From Syngnathus acus (lineage: Eukaryota; Chordata; Actinopteri; Syngnathiformes; Syngnathidae), in assembly GCF_901709675.1 (NCBI RefSeq), contig NC_051101.1:14035416-14099415 (forward strand): a DNA stretch of 64,000 nucleotides. The letters are read 5' to 3'. The notes below the pieces were generated by a model that ran no database searches, was not told where the DNA came from, and saw only the letters and a list, made by a program, of their open reading frames with translations. Made by a program: the position numbers and the translations under genes. This document shows positions 37,004-52,256 of this stretch, piece by piece. How positions within the stretch are numbered: position 1 is the stretch's first letter; the number at the start of each line of letters is the position of its first letter.

Positions 37004-38099
37004 GATGCCCTCCTCCGACAGACCGACCATGATGTCTGCAAATGATCACTCACTATTGATGGTGAAATTGTTCCTGCAATACACAAAACATTAAAGGGAA
37101 CTATGCTCATGTGTTTGAAGGTGTGCCGTGAACACATTTCATCATCCATCTTTGCTATTGTGCCGGACTTGTGCGCTTTCCTAGATTTGCGGTGCTTGAA
37201 ATGCATTTGATATTTCGGGTTAGGTTCAGTCTGCACAAGCTCGTGTTGCTGTAAGGCCGCAGCCCGGGAAAGTTTGACGCATGTAAATATGACCTCAATG
37301 TACAATAAATAGAATGGATCACATACTACCTGTGTGTTACAAGAGAAATACACACATTAGTGATCTCTTGGTGTGTTTGCAGTTAACAAGTGATGCAATA
37401 CAAACGTAATCATGCGGTATACTGTATGTACATCAATAACAAAGAAGAAATTCAGACTTGTAACATTTTTTGCTTTGCTTTCTCTTAAGTAGCAGACTGC
37501 TCTCTTAGCAAACGTTTTGCCAACCACATATTGGTGCCTAGGCAATTGACGGTATGAATGTCAAGGTTGGCACTCACTCATTTGAAGTGGTGACTATTTA
37601 TTTGCCTGTTTCTGGTTTTGCCCTAACTTTGGGTTCATGTTGAATAAAGAGACAAAACTGTGTAGAAACACAAGTACTTTTCCTGTCCTGTAAAATCAGG
37701 CAAACATGGAAACGTAGTGATAATCTGAAGTATGAATCGTAAATTTGCAACCACAAAGACCCAACCAGATTAGACCTGACTCCGCCCAGCCGCCACACGG
37801 AAGCAATCCACTTGTTTCTACGCCTTGGGTTTGCCATTAAAACGCAAAATATGTATGCTTGCATTGCAACTGTTCAACGACAATTAAAAGAATTGAAACA
37901 GACTTAAGAGAGTTCTTGATGATTCAACCTTATTATTGTAGTTTATTTGTAGTCACAGCAAGTGACAACAACAATTATGAACATATGTCATTGTGGGAAG
38001 TGCTTGGCATCCCTTATCAAGTGCTCAACTGAGACCGACCGCTCATGTCCCTCCTGGACCTTCCTTGTGACTACGCTTTCTTATTTATTTCTATTTTTT

Positions 38100-38566
38100 T
38101 AACCTCGTGTAGTGTACCTATTGAAGTGTCCATGAGGTGTACCTAATGACAGGCCACTCGATTAGGGAACAATCATGGTCAAAGCTTAACTGAAAGTGCC
38201 ACACCCGCCCTCACCCCCACCCCCTGATTGGCTGATGGCTTGGTGACGTCACTTATGGACACTGCATCAGGTACACCGCCATTTTCAGGTGTACCTAATA
38301 ACAGGCCACTTCATTCGGGGAAAATCATGGCCAAAGCTGAACTGACCCCCACCTCCTGATTGGCTGGTTGATCCGTGACGTCACTCGGACACGCCATTTG
38401 GTCCACCGCCATTTTCAGGCGTACCTAATAACAGGCCTCTTCATTAGGGAAAAAGCTTACCTGACGTGAAAGTGAAAAGTGCCATCACCCCCACCTCCTG
38501 ATTGGCTGTTTGATCTGTGACCTCACTTGGACACTCCATTAGGTACACCGCCACTTTCTCCTAGGG
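38100..38566. repeat. Minisatellite built from a GTACACCTAAT-type dispersed repeat
   Basis: Units of roughly 125-155 bp repeat three to four times. Landmarks are GTGTACCTAATAACAGGCC (near 38135, 38288 and 38420), CACCTCCTGATTGGCTG and CATTAGGTACACCGCCA. The units are diverged and the last is cut by the hAT insertion at 38567. The core GTACCTAATGAAGTGTC occurs again at about 38115, 58928 and, inverted, 63421. Confidence 0.75.
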
Positions 38567-38948
38567 CCTTTTTTGCGCCACGGACCGGTTACGTGTCAGA
38601 AATATTTTCGCGGACCGGCCTTTATATAAAGAAATCATACATTTATATAAATAAATCATACATTTATAATAAATATATAAATACGACTGAAAGGAATCAA
38701 ATGATACGACTGGCATTAAAACAAGTATAAACGACATGAAAATAAAACTCACCCTTCCGTTGAATTAGTGGGAGCACTGAGCTGGTTTCTCAGCGTAATC
38801 GGAGACAATGACACCCCAAGTGGTTAAGGTTTGTCTTTGAATCCAGGATGCTTGGTCTCCATGTGCCCAAGCACTTTGGAAGGCTTCATTGCCTCGTTAG
38901 CTACAGCCTGTCGCCAGTCGCCACATATTATGCAGAGTGGGCTTGCTT

Positions 38949-39040
<92 letters not shown>

Positions 39041-39497
39041 GCGCGTCAATCACCTGTGGCGGCGATAAAACCATATTTGAAGTAGGACTTTCTTTTAAAT
39101 GCAGCTTTCCTTTTCTTAGAAGTCGTAGCCTCTTCTTCTTTCGTCTCCTCATTGGGCTTTTTTCCAAACATCTCTGTTTCTTGCTCATATTTGCCTGCTT
39201 CGTGGGCTCATGTCACGTGACCGAGACGAGCGTCTTGACCTGAATTCACCTGTCACGAGACACAGCTGCACCGACGGATGGAATTGGGAAAGAATCGCCA
39301 CATTTTCCAGAATAAAATCAGACTCATTTTTGCTAGCTTTGCGGGCTCGACTGGGGAAACATGTCACGTGAGCCTCTTGGCCTGAATTAATTGATCGTCG
39401 ATGAAAAAAAAATATACATATTATTTCTGTGCGGCTTGGCGGCCCGGTACCGAGTGACCCACGGACCGGTCCGCGGACCGGGGGTTGGGGACCCCTC
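38567..39497. mobile_element. Non-autonomous hAT element carrying a GCTT expansion
   Basis: The ends contain GCGCCACGGACCGGT (left) and ACCGGTCCGCGGACCGGGGGTTGGGGACCCCT (right), typical of a fish hAT family. Flanks TCCTAGGG (38559-38566) and CCCTAGGG (39498-39505) match at seven of eight bases, consistent with an 8-bp target duplication. The left end has lost its first bases. No transposase was recognised. Inside is a GCTT repeat of about 24 units (38944-39041), which explains the Leu-Ala-Cys frames there. Confidence 0.75.
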
Positions 39498-40097
39498 CCC
39501 TAGGGTGACCAGACGTCCTCTTTTCCCCGGACATGTCCTACTTTTCAGCCCCAGCAAAAATCTGTCCGGGGGGTCAATTTCAAAAACAGTCCGGGATTTT
39601 GTTCAACTGCCTCACATGTACAGTACATTGTCAATCGAATTGCCACTCACTCGGTTCCATTTCACTCTATTCCAGGTTTCTCTGTAATTGTTCGCACGCC
39701 CTTCTCTTCAATCTAGCCACCTGAGGAGGAAGTAGGCGAGCGATTGCTTGCCAGCGAGTGGAGCCAATGCACCTTGACGGACAAGACAAAAAAAAAAAAA
39801 ATCTCTCTCAGCTTTGTCGTTTACCGTCGGCACGCCAGTTGGTGTCGCTACAGATCTCCTAGTGACATCCGAACCGGAAGCACCCAATCGCGTCCTCCGC
39901 TCAACCGAAAGCACGCACGCGCACAAGCTGCGATAGGACCACCCCCATCGACCACCGGACGGAGCGAAGCGGGGTGGCGAGCGAGCATGTACGCGCGGCG
40001 CGGCTGGAGATGGGCCGTGCGTGGAGAAGACGGAGCCTCGGATAAAGGCCGATAGCTCTCAACACAGTCACATTAGAACCGGCCGGTACCACCGAGC

Positions 40098-43000
40098 ATG
40101 GGTCGACTGCGGAGAAGAGCTTGCGTGGCTTTCTTTCTCTTCACGCTCTTCATCTTCGGAGCCATGATGGCACTCCGGACCCTCAAGACCGGGGATGGCT
40201 TCTCTGATCTGGTCCCTAACACACTGGACCGGCGCTCCGCACAGCGGACCTCGTCATCCTCCGGTCAGCAGCGCACCAAGTCGGCTGCGGTATCCAACTC
40301 GGGTCCGGAGGGGAGCATCTTCGATGACGTGCACATCTTCTACTACGCGTGGTATGGAAGCCCGCAGTCGGACGGCAAGTTCGTGCACTGGGACCACGTC
40401 CTGGTGCCGCACTGGGACCCGAAGATCGCGTCCAGCTACCCGCGCGGGAGGCACATGCCGCCCGAGGACATCGGCTCCAGCTTCTACCCGGAGCTCGGCC
40501 CGTACAGCTCCAGGGACCCGGACGTGCTGGAGTCCCACATGGAGCAGATCGCGGCTTCGGCGGCAGGTATACATTTTCACTTTAAAGTGTGAGCAACTCC
40601 GGCTAAGAGAAAGTGAAGAGAAACGACATTCGCAAAGTATGTCCATTTTGGACGTTTGATGAGAATCTTCCTGCGAGCAAAGATCAGGACCACGGACAGC
40701 TCCCAGTGCTTGTATGGCGCATTGGGAGTTTTTTGCGCATCAATTAAAGTGGCAATTTAACATTTCCTATCAAATGAAAGTAAGCGTCCGTTCCTGGCCC
40801 CGGGGATTTTCTTTTTCTCTAAATGATAAAAACAGCCCTGAAAAACTCAACTTTGTTTTGAATGAAAACTCACTTATTAACTGTGGCGCTTAGCCCAAAG
40901 CCATGTATGCGTATTATAAGGATAGTTTAGGCGCCAACTAGTGCCAGGGTCTGCATTCCCTGTGAATAAGTTGACTGTATATAAAAAAAAAACAACGATA
41001 TTATTTACTTTGTCAAGGCATTTTGGTTGAGACGTGCCTAATGTTATGTCCAATCAAGCTCAAATACGAATGCTTGTGGGCGGTACAGCTAGCCCGCCCG
41101 AGAGACCTCGGTGTCCAGTAACAGCTCACGCGGTGAGCGTTCTGGACATTTGAGGTGCATCGCGGTTACAAAACACGGCCATCTGTTGGTCCGAGCTAGA
41201 CAGATTGGATGCAACAGAATCTGCTTACTGAGACATTTGAGCCGGAAAGGCGTCCAAGCACTTTTTGACAAGTTCAAGCAAAGGACATTTTGTATTCAAG
41301 TGGCACACTTTGAGACTCATCATCCGCAGGGGTTCTGGTGCTGTCCTGGTATCCTCCCGGCATGGCTGACGACAACGGGGAACCCGCTGAAGATTTTGTA
41401 CCTGCCATACTGGACGCTGCGTATAGACACAATCTCAAGGTAAAGAGAAAGAGGAAACGTTTCGGGCCCTGCCTGCTCCAAATATGGTAAAGCGCCTTGA
41501 GACAACCTTTTTTTTTGAAGTTTCCAAAGAACTGCCGTGAAAGCAAATCTGCACAGGCAGTGCTGACATTTTGGGGACGTGGGGAAGGACGCAGGCTCAC
41601 CGTTGGGACTCGCCGTTGGGACTCAACGTACGAGCTGAGCGACGGTGGACCAATTGCCAATTCGGTCGGAAAATAAATGTGCGCTGGCCGGCCTTATTGA
41701 AAGCTTATAAAAAATGTAAAACGGGCAAAAGGGAGGAGCGTTTGATTCTGCGAACCAACTGACGTCACATGGCGTTTCTATGAGGCTTGAAAGCTTCTCG
41801 TGTCTTTCTTTCTGTAAGACAGACAAAAGACAAGATGGTCTCCGAAGGGTCCTTCCGCTTACGACCAAACGAGCGGCGTTAATAATGCAGTGACACTGAC
41901 AGACAGCGCTTTTGCTACACGTAAAGACAATCGACCGACTGACGAAATAAATTCTCCAGTCCATAAAAATGCACAACTTGACATCGTCTGGTTGCACAAG
42001 TGTGCATACCCTTTTAAATGCCATGTGGCTGTCTTCAGAATTGCCATTCAAACTCATGTTGGATGGTGGTCTGCCTAGCATGCCACCCACTAAAAACACA
42101 AAGGCCAGCAATGCACTTTTTCTGGGAGCATTATATAAACAGAAGACTATTTGAGTCGCAGCACCCACACACGCTGCTCACGCATTGCCATATCTGCATC
42201 GCTTGCTGCTTGACCTCCAGCTTGAAGGGGAGCCCAAACTCTCTTTAGCAAGGAAGGGCCTGAAATCTACTAAATGGAGGCAAATGTGTTGGCAGTGCGG
42301 TGAGTGAAAACTCAGGCCCCAAGTGAGATTGAGGAATTGTGCACGTCATGTTTGCCTCCTGGGACAATTCTGCAGGGGATGCAAACGTTCTGCATGCTAA
42401 TTAGGTAGGCAATGCACAGAGTATTATAAAGCGGAGTGCCACAAGGATCAGTGCCGAGTACAGCTCAGATGTATTTAACACTATGTTGAATGCATTTACA
42501 TGCAAGAGATTTTTTTGAAATTATTTTCTTTATTTTAATTTGATTATCTTTGTCAATTTGGATGGAATTGTAATGAGTAAAATCTTTATGAAAAATGCTT
42601 GGTGAGCTGGATTAAAAATAGTTTTTTCCCCAACAACTATTACAAATAGATTGTCCTCCATTGTAATGACATTTCGCCACTGACGTTCTTCTCAATTCCT
42701 CCTGAGACCTTTTTTCCTCCTACAAAAATGTGTTTCATGTGGATCGTTAATAATTGAGAAAGTGCATACATACAAGTGCCTTTAAATATTCAACTTTTTG
42801 AGTACATGTCATTTTGGTTCCCTTGTTACACTGCTGAGTTCCCCCCCCCCCCCCATTAGTTGGAAAAACAACCTGAAGGAAATGCACCATTGCTATTCAC
42901 GCAGTACTGACATTTTTTTCCAGGCGGCATTTCACATCCAACCCTACAGAGAACGGAATGAACAGAGCGTGCTTGAGAACGTCAAGTACATCATTGACAG

Positions 43001-43751
43001 GTAAGGTTCTGCTGCGCCTCCATCAACATCGACGTTCTGCTTATATAACGGCCATTTCTGCAAAATTCATCAGCTCTAGATTTCCAGCTCACTCGGTGGT
43101 CTCTTTCACCCAAGGTACGGCGATCACGCAGCCTTCTACAAGTTCACGTCGAGCACGGGGAAGAGCCTGCCCTTGTTCTACATCTACGACTCGTACCTGA
43201 CGCCGGCCGAATCCTGGTCGCAAGTGCTGACGGCCGGCGGCTCGCGCAGCCTGCGCGGCTCGGCCTACGACGGCGTCTTTGTGGCCCTGATCGTGGAGGA
43301 GCGCCACAAGCAGGACATCGCGGCGGGCGGCTTCGACGGCATGTACACCTACTTCGCCTCCAACGGTTTCTCCTTCGGCTCGTCGCACCAGAACTGGAAG
43401 GCCATCAAGGCCTTCTGCGACGACAACGACCTCCTGTTCGTCCCCAGCGTGGGGCCGGGCTACGTGGACACCAGCGTGCGGCCGTGGAACGGCCACAGCA
43501 CCCGCAACCGGGTCAACGGGCGCTACTACGAGACGGCCCTGCAGGCGGCGCTGGACGTGCGGCCCGAGGTGCTGGCCGTCACCTCGTTCAACGAGTGGCA
43601 CGAGGGCACGCAAATCGAGAGGGCCGTGCCCAAGAAGACGGCCGCCAGGGTGTACTTGGACTACCGGCCGCACGGGCCGCAGCACTACCTGGAGCTGACC
43701 AGACGCTGGGCCGAGAAATTCAACAAGGAGAAGGAGCAGTGGCTCATGTGA
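40098..43751 (+). CDS. MANEAL: Endo-alpha-1,2-mannosidase-like protein (GH99), 4 exons, 430 aa
   Basis: A GH99 family enzyme-like protein. The relative MANEA trims glucosylated mannose from N-glycans in the Golgi. Exons 40098-40566, 41330-41439, 42924-43000 and 43115-43751 are in phase (1293 nt with stop). Residues 8-26 (ACVAFFLFTLFIFGAMMAL) form a type II signal anchor after a basic MGRLRRR. Family motifs: IFYYAWYGSPQSDGKFVHWD, HWDPKIASSYPRGRHMPPED, VLVLSWYPPG, FHIQPYRERN, GGFDGMYTYFASNGFSFG, FVPSVGPGYVDT and SFNEWHEGTQIE, the last carrying the acidic residues of the GH99 active site. Exon 4 is very GC-rich. MANEAL rather than MANEA is chosen because YRDC, MTF1 and INPP5B follow, as on human 1p34. 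Confidence 0.93.
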
Positions 43752-44114
43752 GATTCCGACGCTAAGAAAGAAAAATGGCAGCAGATATTAAAATACGATA
43801 GAGCAGCGAAGCAACGTTGTGGTGAAAAACCCAAACAACAAAAGAAAATGACGACTCGTTGCTGAAATCCAAAAATGGGGCAAGAAGAGACCGTCTGTAA
43901 ATTTTGCTCGCCAACCTTAATTGTGCTGTCACTAACCTCACCATCGCTCGACAATTTGCTGGCCGCAAAAGATTTTTCAGGGAAGCAAAAGCGGGTTTTG
44001 TTTGTGTTTTGTCCTTGTAAATCGCTTTCATCACTCAAAATCTATTAACGGTATTTGCATTTTTTTTTTTTCTCTTTGGAGTTTCCAGTTGCTTCTTCCA
44101 GAGCGGAATTTTTC

Positions 44115-44122
44115 ACAATAAA
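44115..44122 (+). terminator. Poly(A) signal of MANEAL
   Basis: CACAATAAAAC about 365 bp past the MANEAL stop, near a minus-strand AATAAA at about 44171-44176 that fits YRDC. The two 3' ends meet or overlap. Confidence 0.65.
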
Positions 44123-44525
44123 ACTCTGTTGTCCAGCGACAATAAGCGTCCAGACACATAAATATGGGCTTTTTATTGTATAAGCGCTTTTAAAGAACAA
44201 ATGTAGCATGCTGAGAAAATCCATTCAAATCCCTCAAAGCTTACAGACAGAATTTTTTTCCCCCCCTCCTGTTATACAAACAGTACATCATAGAGCCCCC
44301 CCCCGCTTCTATATATTACACATGAGCGGTGGTAACGAGATACAATGATTTGGATTCGACCAAATGGTGGAGAAGTGCCACGTGATCCCAAGATAAAAAT
44401 ACGGGGAACAACTGTCAAACGGAGTGCACGCACATACGTCAGTATGAAAATACGACCGGCGCCTTATTTCTTCTGGTTTGGAAATGACCATTCAGAATCT
44501 TGATTGTGCGTTGCATTTTGAATAT

Positions 44526-46060
44526 TCATCCCAACAGCTCCAAGGTGAGTCCGTATTTGCCTTCCAGGACCTTCACCGTTGAGGAAAAGGCGCTACAAAC
44601 CCAATTAAGACTTGGTTGGTTGGCTTTCTTTTTTGAATGGCACGCAAAGAAATAACATCAGAAGTCTTTTTTTTTTCGTGAACCTGCTCATTAAGTACTA
44701 TTTTCAGTTTTGTTCGGTGTTTCGGTCTGAAAATAAAGAGGAGAAACTTACCAGCCGGGTCTTACGATGCGGTACCTGCCGTGCGCCGACAGGTCCACCA
44801 CGGTGGATCCGAGGCGGCTCTGGTCTCCTATTGGTCCTCCGTCCACCACCACGGATAACTTGGGCCAAAGATCTTGAAATTCCTGTCAAGAAATGAAGAC
44901 AAATATGACATTCATGTCGGCCAAGTGAACATAGCAAGACTCCCATTTGCCATTCATGTCGGCAAAGTGAACATAGCAAGACTCCCATTTGCCATTCATG
45001 TCGGCAAAGTGAACATAGCAAGACTCCCGTTTGCCAACACAGCCGAATTGAAACCATTTTTAGAATAGGGCTAACAAAACGCTCGTGTGCGTTCCTTCCA
45101 CGTTGAAACTTACATGGACGGCCACGGTGCTGTTTTGCGCGCTGACGTTGGCGCTGGTCAGCGCCAGAGGCTCGCCGCACATCTGACAGAGACGGCGCAT
45201 GAAGGCGCAGTCCGGAATACGGACGCCGACCAGCTGAGGGGGACAACACAATCAATGATGAAAAAAGAAATGAGCACTTTTCAACGACTTACCGACGTGA
45301 AGGGGTTGAGGTCTTTGTTGAGTATTTGCGACCTTTCCAGCACCAGTGTGACCGGGCCTGGCAGCAGGTCGCGGAGGAGGTCCTCTTTAACTTTCACCTT
45401 ACAGTATCTGCACATGGAAGCAAGAGGTTTCGCGTTGAGTTGGGAAATGTCTCTTTGCCAATTCCCAAGCCATTGTAAACAAAGAGAACGACACTTGCAC
45501 GTGCACCTCATCAAAGCACAACTGGGCTCGTTTCATGCTAGCATCCAACCATTTGGTGGTGTTCCATAGCGGAGGTTCCGCTGGGACTTGAAGATCTTCT
45601 TACTTGTATATGTCGTGGATTTCGCCCACGCAAATGGCCAAGGGCTTCTGTTCATTGCGCTCCTTGATGTCGTAGATGTGGCGGACAGCTGCCGAGTTCT
45701 GAGCCAGACAAGCCAGACCGTAGATGGTGTCGGTGGGCACGGCGACCACGTGACCGTCCTGCAGGGCTTTCACCGTGCAGCTCAGGATGGCGGCAACATC
45801 TGAGGGGAACAGCAATGCCAAATGGAAAAACGTCATTTGATAAAGCAAAGCTCAAAGAGATGAATGCAGTCATTCTTTAAGGACAACCATTTTCCCTGCA
45901 GTGTGCTGAATTTCCACTCACTGAACACGTTTTCAACTGTTCGAACAATCTCGTGGTGGTTCGGATAAAGTTTGAACGCAGAAGTAGCAACGAGTTGACG
46001 ACAAGACCGACCAGTCAGGTCGACAGGTAGGCAGGCACATCTGATGCAATATGCCGACAT
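44526..46060 (-). CDS. YRDC: YrdC/Sua5-domain threonylcarbamoyl-AMP synthase
   Basis: Makes threonylcarbamoyl-AMP from threonine, bicarbonate and ATP for the t6A37 modification of ANN-decoding tRNAs. Exons, N to C, lie at about 45925-46060, 45605-45799, 45293-45410, 45114-45235, 44756-44882 and 44526-44597. Motifs: VVAVPTDTIYGLACLAQN (nucleotide-binding start of the fold), KERNEQKPLAICVG, LLPGPVTLVLERS, LNPFTS/LVGVRIPD, EPLALTSANVSAQNS, VVDGGPIGDQSRLGSTVVDL and RYRIVRPG. The start at 46060 (MSAYCIRCACL) gives a basic N-terminus that may target mitochondria, as in the human enzyme; it is the least conserved part. It is tail to tail with MANEAL. Intron 4 contains three 42-bp tandem repeats. Confidence 0.92.
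44909..45034. repeat. Three 42-bp tandem repeats in a YRDC intron
   Basis: CATTCATGTCGGC recurs at 44909, 44951 and 44993, followed each time by (A/C)AAGTGAACATAGCAAGACTCCC. Copies 2 and 3 are nearly identical. They occupy over half of the 231-nt intron (44883-45113). A frame through them is open but does not match the YRDC frame. Confidence 0.92.
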
Positions 46061-46726
46061 GTTATGTTGCCTCCTCTTGAAAGTATCACAGAGTATCAAA
46101 GATAGAAGAATACTTTGGGTCATTTATTGGTTGTTGGGGCGATTGTGCCTACCTACCGGTAGGAAGAAACGGCCCGTCGCCTGTGACTGGCCCCAACTGC
46201 AGCACTTGGGTCTTTAATCGATGACACATTTCACTTCCGACACGGCAAACTGCAGAACGGTGAGCAGCTGCGGATTGAATTATTTGTACTGCTAGATCTC
46301 CAAGATACTTCATCAAAGTGCGTCAAAGAGTTGACAAGTTGAAGAGGCGAAACATGGTCAAGACGAACGGACGGCATGAGGCAGTAGGGAAGCAAAGTCT
46401 TCCGGGTTACGCCCCCAATTCATGACGTCACCTTCCTGAAAGACTTGTTCGATTAAAAATAAAAAACAAAACAAAAACAAAGCGATTCACAGAAGTCATT
46501 TGACATCCAACACATTGTGACTTGCAGTACTGAATATTTGGGTTCGTTTAAAAGATACTATTTAGGGTCGACGTCACCTCGACCACGCACGCCCACGATG
46601 ACGTGTTTCGTTGGCTATTTGAATCACCTGCCGGTGGCCGGCCACTGACTTTACTTCTGTGGAAAGTTGCTAAGTTTGTTTGTTTTTTGAAGTAACACGC
46701 TTTAGAGATCGACAAAATCCTCCGCA
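46061..46726. promoter_or_regulatory. Presumed divergent promoter of YRDC and the C1orf122-position gene
   Basis: The start codons of two divergent genes lie 666 bp apart. No other exon is seen. CpGs cluster near both starts, including CGACCACGCACGCCCACGATGACG near 46580-46605. Confidence 0.5.
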
Positions 46727-47076
46727 ATGTCTGAGGCGAATGATGCAAGTGCAACTGCAATGAAAACGGTCAGTGACGGAAGTTGAAGTAAATCCAGGGT
46801 TCGACTCGCCCGAAATATCATGCGCAATGTTTCATAGGAGGAGATTAATGAGAGAATACGGATTACGAGTGAGAAAATAACCGTGTGCGATCAAATCCTG
46901 GAGGACTTGAAAGCTCTCCATCATGTTCTGGTGAGCAGCGTCACACACTCACTCACTCACTCACTCACTCACTCACTCCCTCCCTCCCTCTTGCGCAACG
47001 CGATTAATTGAGCTTGATTGTTATTTCTTCACAGACGCAATCTCACCAGGATGCGACCTCGCCGCCACAAAAATGA
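46727..47076 (+). CDS. Small coiled-coil protein, 3 exons, 58 aa, in the C1orf122 position
   Basis: Exons 46727-46768, 46838-46930 and 47035-47076 have good splice sites (CG/GTCAGT, CATAG/GAG, CTG/GTGAGC, CACAG/ACG), stay in phase and give a 58-residue product. Exon 2 encodes an amphipathic helix (SEKITVCDQILEDLKALHHV). The product ends DATSPPQK, and an AATAAA signal follows 12 bp past the stop. The gene lies between YRDC and MTF1, exactly where human C1orf122 lies. The helix resembles that protein's CEEMLRQLG helix only in pattern, so orthology is inferred from position and left unnamed. It is too short to appear among long open frames. Confidence 0.65.
46943..46990. repeat. CACT/CCCT microsatellite
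   Basis: A CACT run turning into CCCT, in the second intron of the small 46.7-47.1 kb gene. It begins 12 bp after the splice donor. Confidence 0.9.
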
Positions 47077-48980
47077 CATGTTGAAACAATAAAACTACGA
47101 CACTGTTCTGAGACAATAAGGTTTTATTAGTATATTGCTCTTATTTGAGAAACTTATCATATTACTTTGTACGAAACGAGCATATGCAAACACGGAACAT
47201 GATACATTCTCTTTAAAAAAAAATACAAATCCTTGCTCTCCGGGTGACCAGACATCCTTTTGGAAGCTGTAGTTTAATTTTGTTCCATGGAATATTTGAA
47301 TCAATCTGCTTCCAAACAGGTGTCCAAATCAATTGTCAACTGTCAATTTGTAATATGGAGGCAAAAGGCAGACGTGGTTGGTTAGCCGGCACATCGTTCG
47401 TTCACCTATAAAGCTCAGAAAGGATGAAAACAAAGTCATTCTTAAAACAGAATCGTTCAATAAGTCGTGTTCCTTCAGCGCACGCAGACTGCTATTAAAG
47501 CGGTTTTCAAGCGGCATCATCCCAGATGGGGAAAAAGGGGTTTAGAGATCATCGTGTCGTTGGCATAAGTGGTCATATCTTCTCTTTCTACATATATAGC
47601 TCTAGATATAGATCTATTATTATAGCTAACATTTGCCACTGGAGTGATGCATATATAAAAATATTCTCAACACCACACGATTTACCAAAAGAAGGGAAGA
47701 GATCTTGCGTTTGGGCGCCTGTGTGCATACCTCTCGAATGCCCGACTTGAAAATTGCATAGTAGATTCCATCGCACCACGTGTTTTCGGAACATTTGGAC
47801 CCTCGTCAAACTGCATATCTGGAATGGTTGTGAGTGGGACTGCGGTCTTTACCGCTTTGCATATCTGCACTGCTTGTTTTGTTTGGTTGCTTCTTGGGAA
47901 ATGAAGTCCCAGGTCACATTTTGGGGGGCGCGGCAGTTTACACAAAACAACGTTAGAGCATGTGACCAAGAATGTTAGCTCCGCATTCTAGAAGGGTTTT
48001 GTCTCTACAAAAATAAAACCTTCGCAATAGTTTTTCAGTACTGCGTGTGACCCAGAAATGTCAAATCTTCAAACTTTGTGTGAGTAGTAAACACGCCGTT
48101 CCATGTCCCACCCCTGGCTTTGAAAAGTCGCAGATGTCGTGTCGCAGTGTGGAGATGAGCGCGTCCAAATGCAATTGCGCAAAACGCAGGGATCATTTAA
48201 GAGTCCCTGAGAGAACCCATAATGACAGGAGTTCACTTGAAGGAGCATTTGTCTTCCTGAAGAGAAGTCATTCAGTAACAGAACCCAAAGAAAAACCGTT
48301 TGTGTGATCGGAATAAATTAATAAAAGACTCTTCATCTATCACAACAGCATTGCCAGTCGGAAATTAAAGGCTTAAATAAATGAAAATGTACAATTTTTA
48401 AATTAGGTTTAAGTTAGAGGGAAGCGATGCCATTGCAGCCATTTTGACGAGGCGGCTCAAACCTGAATTTGCGCAAAAAGACCCCAGCTCACATCTTTTG
48501 GACTAGTGTACAAGCGTGTCTGTCTACCCGTGAAGATTGTGCTGGGAGCTCTTCTCTATCAGTGCATTACAACCAGCTCCAAGCATGTGTCAGGATTTGT
48601 TTTTCTCTTCTTCTTCCTCCTCCAAGTGCAGTACCTTCTAACACACCTTCTCCGAGCCAGCAAAATGGCAACTCTTGCAATTTCAGTGTCTGGACAGCAC
48701 AATTGTCATCAGTGACTTATATACAATTTGAACAAACACGCGTAGTATTAACAAGCTTCCTCAAAGGAAAAGCCAAACTCTTCGACCGCATTTTTCCCTG
48801 CATGAATTGCCGTCGGTCAACAGTGAGCTCAACTACTGCAAAAGAAAAGAAAACTTGTGCAGGTAGGCCGCACAATGAGAGGAGAATGCACTGAAGGTAC
48901 GGGAGGTGGGCAAGCACGCACGCACGCACGCCCGCCCGCGCTATTTAAGGAGCGCGCCCGCGCACACCGCCCCGCCCGCT
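47077..48980. other. Intergenic DNA between the small gene and MTF1
   Basis: I recognise no exon. Near 47244 is a short match (GGGTGACCAGACATCC) to the dispersed repeat at about 39504. The last 80 bp before the MTF1 stop are GC-rich with an ACGC repeat (about 48915-48930) and belong to its 3' UTR. Confidence 0.5.

Positions 48981-52256
<3,276 letters not shown>

Larger units (their letters stand above)
37004..40097. other. SDHA 3' flank, repeats, and MANEAL 5' flank
   Basis: No gene is seen. SDHA 3' UTR signals (ATTAAA near 37090, AATAAA near 37303) are followed by AT-rich sequence, a tandem-repeat field (38100-38566), a second hAT element (38567-39497), a fragment of another dispersed repeat beginning GGGTGACCAGACGTCC (about 39504-39600), and a CpG-rich MANEAL promoter (about 39880-40097). 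Confidence 0.6.

Noticed and set aside
38831-39243. Leu-Ala-Cys and Ala-Ser-Lys-Gln repeat proteins
   Set aside because: Translation of the GCTT microsatellite within a hAT element.
44909-45034. Possible CRISPR-like array
   Set aside because: Repeats are head to tail with no unique spacers, in a fish gene intron.
44704-45255. 183-aa minus-strand frame with three GVLLCSL repeats
   Set aside because: Out of frame with YRDC and produced by the intronic 42-bp repeats.
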